DNA of 15,579 nt from an uncultured Candidatus Nitrosopelagicus sp. (GTDB taxonomy: Archaea; Thermoproteota; Nitrososphaeria; Nitrososphaerales; Nitrosopumilaceae): positions 1-15,579 of the forward strand of contig CALBOT010000046.1 of the NCBI GenBank assembly GCA_937896695.1. Reading direction: 5' to 3'. The translations under genes and the position numbers were made by a program. The notes beneath the pieces were generated by a model. That model ran no database searches. It worked only from the letters and a program-made list of their open reading frames with translations, and was not told the origin of the DNA. Of the stretch, positions 13,385 to 15,579 are shown piece after piece. Numbering within the stretch: position 1 is the stretch's first letter; each line of letters opens with the position of its first letter.

Positions 13385-15579
13385 TTGAAACAATTGGAAA
13401 TTTTTAAGATAATTCTCATTATTTGCTTGATATCGATAATTCCTACAGCATTTGCTCAAAAAGGAACGTATGTGGATGAAATAAAATTCATTCAATATCT
13501 TGATGAAAATACAGCATTAGAAGAAGTGAAAAATGGAAATTTGGATATGTACTATTATAGAATTTCTTCAGACAGACTAGAGGATTCAGAATCAAGGGAC
13601 AAATTGAAAGTGTATGAGTCAACTGGCGGGTACTATAGTATTTTGTTAAATCCAACAGACAAAGGTCCTTTCAATCCATTTTCAATCCAAGAAGTGAGAT
13701 ATGCTGTAAATTTTCTGGTGGATAGAAATTTGATTGTAAATGAGTTATTAGGAGGGTATGGCACCCCAATGTTTTCAAATTATGGTAGCTTTTCAGCAGA
13801 ATATTTGAGAGTCTTGGATGTAATTGAAACTTTTCAATTTAGATACAATCCATCATTTGCTGAGAATATAATTTCAAATGAATTGAGTACAAAAGGAGCA
13901 GAAAAAATTGATGGTGTGTGGAATTATGAAAATGAACCAATAGAGATTACATTTTTCATTAGAAGCGATGATCCGGTGAGAAAAGCAATAGGAGAAATTC
14001 TATCATCAGAATTAGAAGAGATTGGCTTTAAAGTGAATAAAGAATTTGGAGATTTGAACAAGGCATACGTTGTAGTTTACGGCTCAAACCCTGCAGAACA
14101 AAAATGGAGCTTATACACTGAAGGATGGGGAAGTTCAGGGTTTACCAGATATGATTCAGTAACTCTTGCTCAGATGTATTCTCCATGGTTTTCAAGCATG
14201 CCGGGAAATAACAATCCAGCAAACTGGAATTATGAAAATCAAAAATTAGACGAATTAACTCAGAGAATTTACTCGGGAGAATTTAATGACAAAGACGAAA
14301 GAACAAGTATAATCAAAGATGCGATGAAAGAAGGAGTAAATGAGTCTGTTCGAATATTTCTTGCAAGTAAAATTGATCAATATGTTGTCAATGAAAATGT
14401 AGATGGAGTGATTAACGCACTAGGGGCAGGAGTTCCAAGTAGATTTACACCAATTAATGTAAGAACAGATTCAGGAACATTGGATGTGGGTGTAAAACAG
14501 ATTTACCAAGCAGCATGGAATCCAATTGGCGGATTAGGAGATACATATAGTAATCAAATATGGCTTTCAATTTCAGACCCGATTTTAACAGGACATCCAT
14601 TTTCAGGAGAAATGATGCCGATTAGAAGTTCATGGCAAGTAGAAACAAATGGAATTAATTCATCAGTGCAAGTTCCAAATGATGCTATAATGTGGAATTC
14701 CAATTCAAGGGTGTGGGATATAGTAGGAAATGAAGTTTTGGCAAAAAGCAAGATTACTTATGATTTGAAATTCAACCAATGGCATCATGGTCCTGAGATG
14801 AACATGAATGACATTATCTATTCTGTATACTTCCTATCAGAATGGGGTTCAGAAAGAACAGAAGATGATAGAACATATGATACTGATTTTTCTCCACAAG
14901 CATCTCAAATTTTGAATACATTGAAAGGAATTCGAGTGATTGATGAAAATACAATTGAAGTGTATACTGATTTTTGGCATTTTGATTCAGGAGAAATTGC
15001 ATCATGGGGAAGTGTTTGGAGCAGTATGCCTTGGGAAATTATGGCATCGATGGAACAAATCGTAATGGACGGAAAAAGCTCATTTTCAAGAACAGAATCA
15101 ATTACAAAAAATATCAACTGGCTTTCAGTGATAATTCCAAATGATGCAAATCAAGTAAAATTACAATTAGAAACGTTTGAGAAAAGTGGACATGTACCAG
15201 ATTCATTAATTCAGTTTAATTCACAAAATGATTTTCAAAATATAAGATACAATTCAAGTCAAAAATGGATTGATGAGAATAACCATGCCGTGATTAGTAA
15301 CGGTCCATTTTATCTAGACAGGTATTCTCCAGATTCGAGAACAATAGTTATCAAATCATTTGATTACGGAAACTATGTTTTTGAACAAGGGAAATGGGGA
15401 AAATTTGAAAATGTTAAATTTCCAAGTATTATGTCAGTTGAGTTTTCAGAACCATACGTAATAAATTCAGAAGAAGAAATTCTTATTTCAGTTGAAAATT
15501 CATCTGAAATTCACTATTTTATTGTAAATTCCAAGGGAGAAATAATTCTAAACGGAATTAAAGAGGAAGTAAATAATGA
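13385..15579 (+). CDS. ABC transporter family-5 extracellular solute-binding protein (3' truncated by window end)
   Basis: An uninterrupted frame from TTG at 13385 runs off the right edge, giving at least 731 residues. The signal peptide (MKQLEIFKIILIICLISIIP, cut after AFA at about residue 24) directs export. The body resembles peptide/nickel binding proteins (SBP_bac_5): NPFSIQEVRYAVNFLVDR is the family's helix with the R-A-(V/I)-x-x-(L/A)-(V/I)-D-R pattern. NPANWNYENQKLDELTQR and MNMNDIIYSVYFLSEWGSE are also typical. It would capture peptides or similar solutes outside the cell for an ABC importer. A Shine-Dalgarno sequence precedes the TTG. Length already exceeds usual bacterial members (500-600 aa), as in archaeal forms with C-terminal anchors; the region from about residue 675 looks like a beta-rich stalk domain. 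Confidence 0.88.
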   Translation, partial: MKQLEIFKIILIICLISIIPTAFAQKGTYVDEIKFIQYLDENTALEEVKNGNLDMYYYRISSDRLEDSESRDKLKVYESTGGYYSILLNPTDKGPFNPFSIQEVRYAVNFLVDRNLIVNELLGGYGTPMFSNYGSFSAEYLRVLDVIETFQFRYNPSFAENIISNELSTKGAEKIDGVWNYENEPIEITFFIRSDDPVRKAIGEILSSELEEIGFKVNKEFGDLNKAYVVVYGSNPAEQKWSLYTEGWGSSGFTRYDSVTLAQMYSPWFSSMPGNNNPANWNYENQKLDELTQRIYSGEFNDKDERTSIIKDAMKEGVNESVRIFLASKIDQYVVNENVDGVINALGAGVPSRFTPINVRTDSGTLDVGVKQIYQAAWNPIGGLGDTYSNQIWLSISDPILTGHPFSGEMMPIRSSWQVETNGINSSVQVPNDAIMWNSNSRVWDIVGNEVLAKSKITYDLKFNQWHHGPEMNMNDIIYSVYFLSEWGSERTEDDRTYDTDFSPQASQILNTLKGIRVIDENTIEVYTDFWHFDSGEIASWGSVWSSMPWEIMASMEQIVMDGKSSFSRTESITKNINWLSVIIPNDANQVKLQLETFEKSGHVPDSLIQFNSQNDFQNIRYNSSQKWIDENNHAVISNGPFYLDRYSPDSRTIVIKSFDYGNYVFEQGKWGKFENVKFPSIMSVEFSEPYVINSEEEILISVENSSEIHYFIVNSKGEIILNGIKEEVNN

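Noticed and set aside
1..15579. CRISPR arrays, tRNA genes, insertion sequences, attachment sites
   Set aside because: No spaced repeats, no T-loop plus acceptor pairing, no transposase or integrase motifs and no terminal inverted repeats were seen on either strand by eye.

Overview
The window looks like chromosomal DNA of an ammonia-oxidising thaumarchaeon close to Nitrosopumilus. The evidence is low GC (roughly one third by eye), an archaeal information-processing set (aIF1/SUI1, Sec61-beta, UPF0148/SSSCA1-type zinc ribbon, archaeal RNase P RNA), a geranylgeranyl-reductase-type flavoprotein, coenzyme F420 genes (cofD-cofC) and a DUF2070 membrane protein. A/T-rich TATA-like boxes sit about 27-34 nt before many TTG, GTG or ATG starts with no Shine-Dalgarno sequence, as expected for leaderless archaeal transcripts. 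Assignment to the genus is inference; no marker gene such as 16S or amoA is present.

Layout. The left edge holds the 3' end of an oligopeptide-type ABC ATPase. It is followed by a tiny minus-strand single-membrane-span protein, a geranylgeranyl-reductase family flavoprotein, an APC amino-acid transporter with a tandem Usp-like C-terminal half, and a small helical protein. The RNase P RNA gene (4620-4905) comes next, its 3' end abutting a minus-strand gene for a secreted, membrane-anchored protein. Then come cofD and cofC with no spacer, converging head-on with a minus-strand pair (CPBP intramembrane protease behind aIF1). Divergent from aIF1 is a plus-strand run: UPF0148 zinc ribbon, Sec61-beta (55 aa) and DUF2070. 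After that lies a second small helical protein, a paralogue of the one at 4181. A minus-strand block from 13321 back to 11832 encodes a PD-(D/E)XK nuclease, a cyclophilin-like protein, a 45-aa membrane-anchored peptide and a helical protein. At the right edge a large family-5 solute-binding protein runs out of the window.

How the genes may work together. cofD and cofC encode consecutive steps of F420 assembly. Sec61-beta and DUF2070 are 7 nt apart and probably co-transcribed. aIF1 and the CPBP protease are also 7 nt apart. The solute-binding protein at the right edge and the ABC ATPase at the left edge both belong to the peptide/nickel ABC class, but the window does not show whether they serve one transporter.

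This is mainly ordinary, compact core genome. No mobile element, CRISPR array, tRNA or defence island was seen. The less obvious content is the RNase P RNA hidden under spurious ORFs, two overlooked membrane micro-proteins, a gene pair duplicated together with its promoter, an orphan Mrr-like nuclease, and three Asp-x-His motifs in DUF2070.
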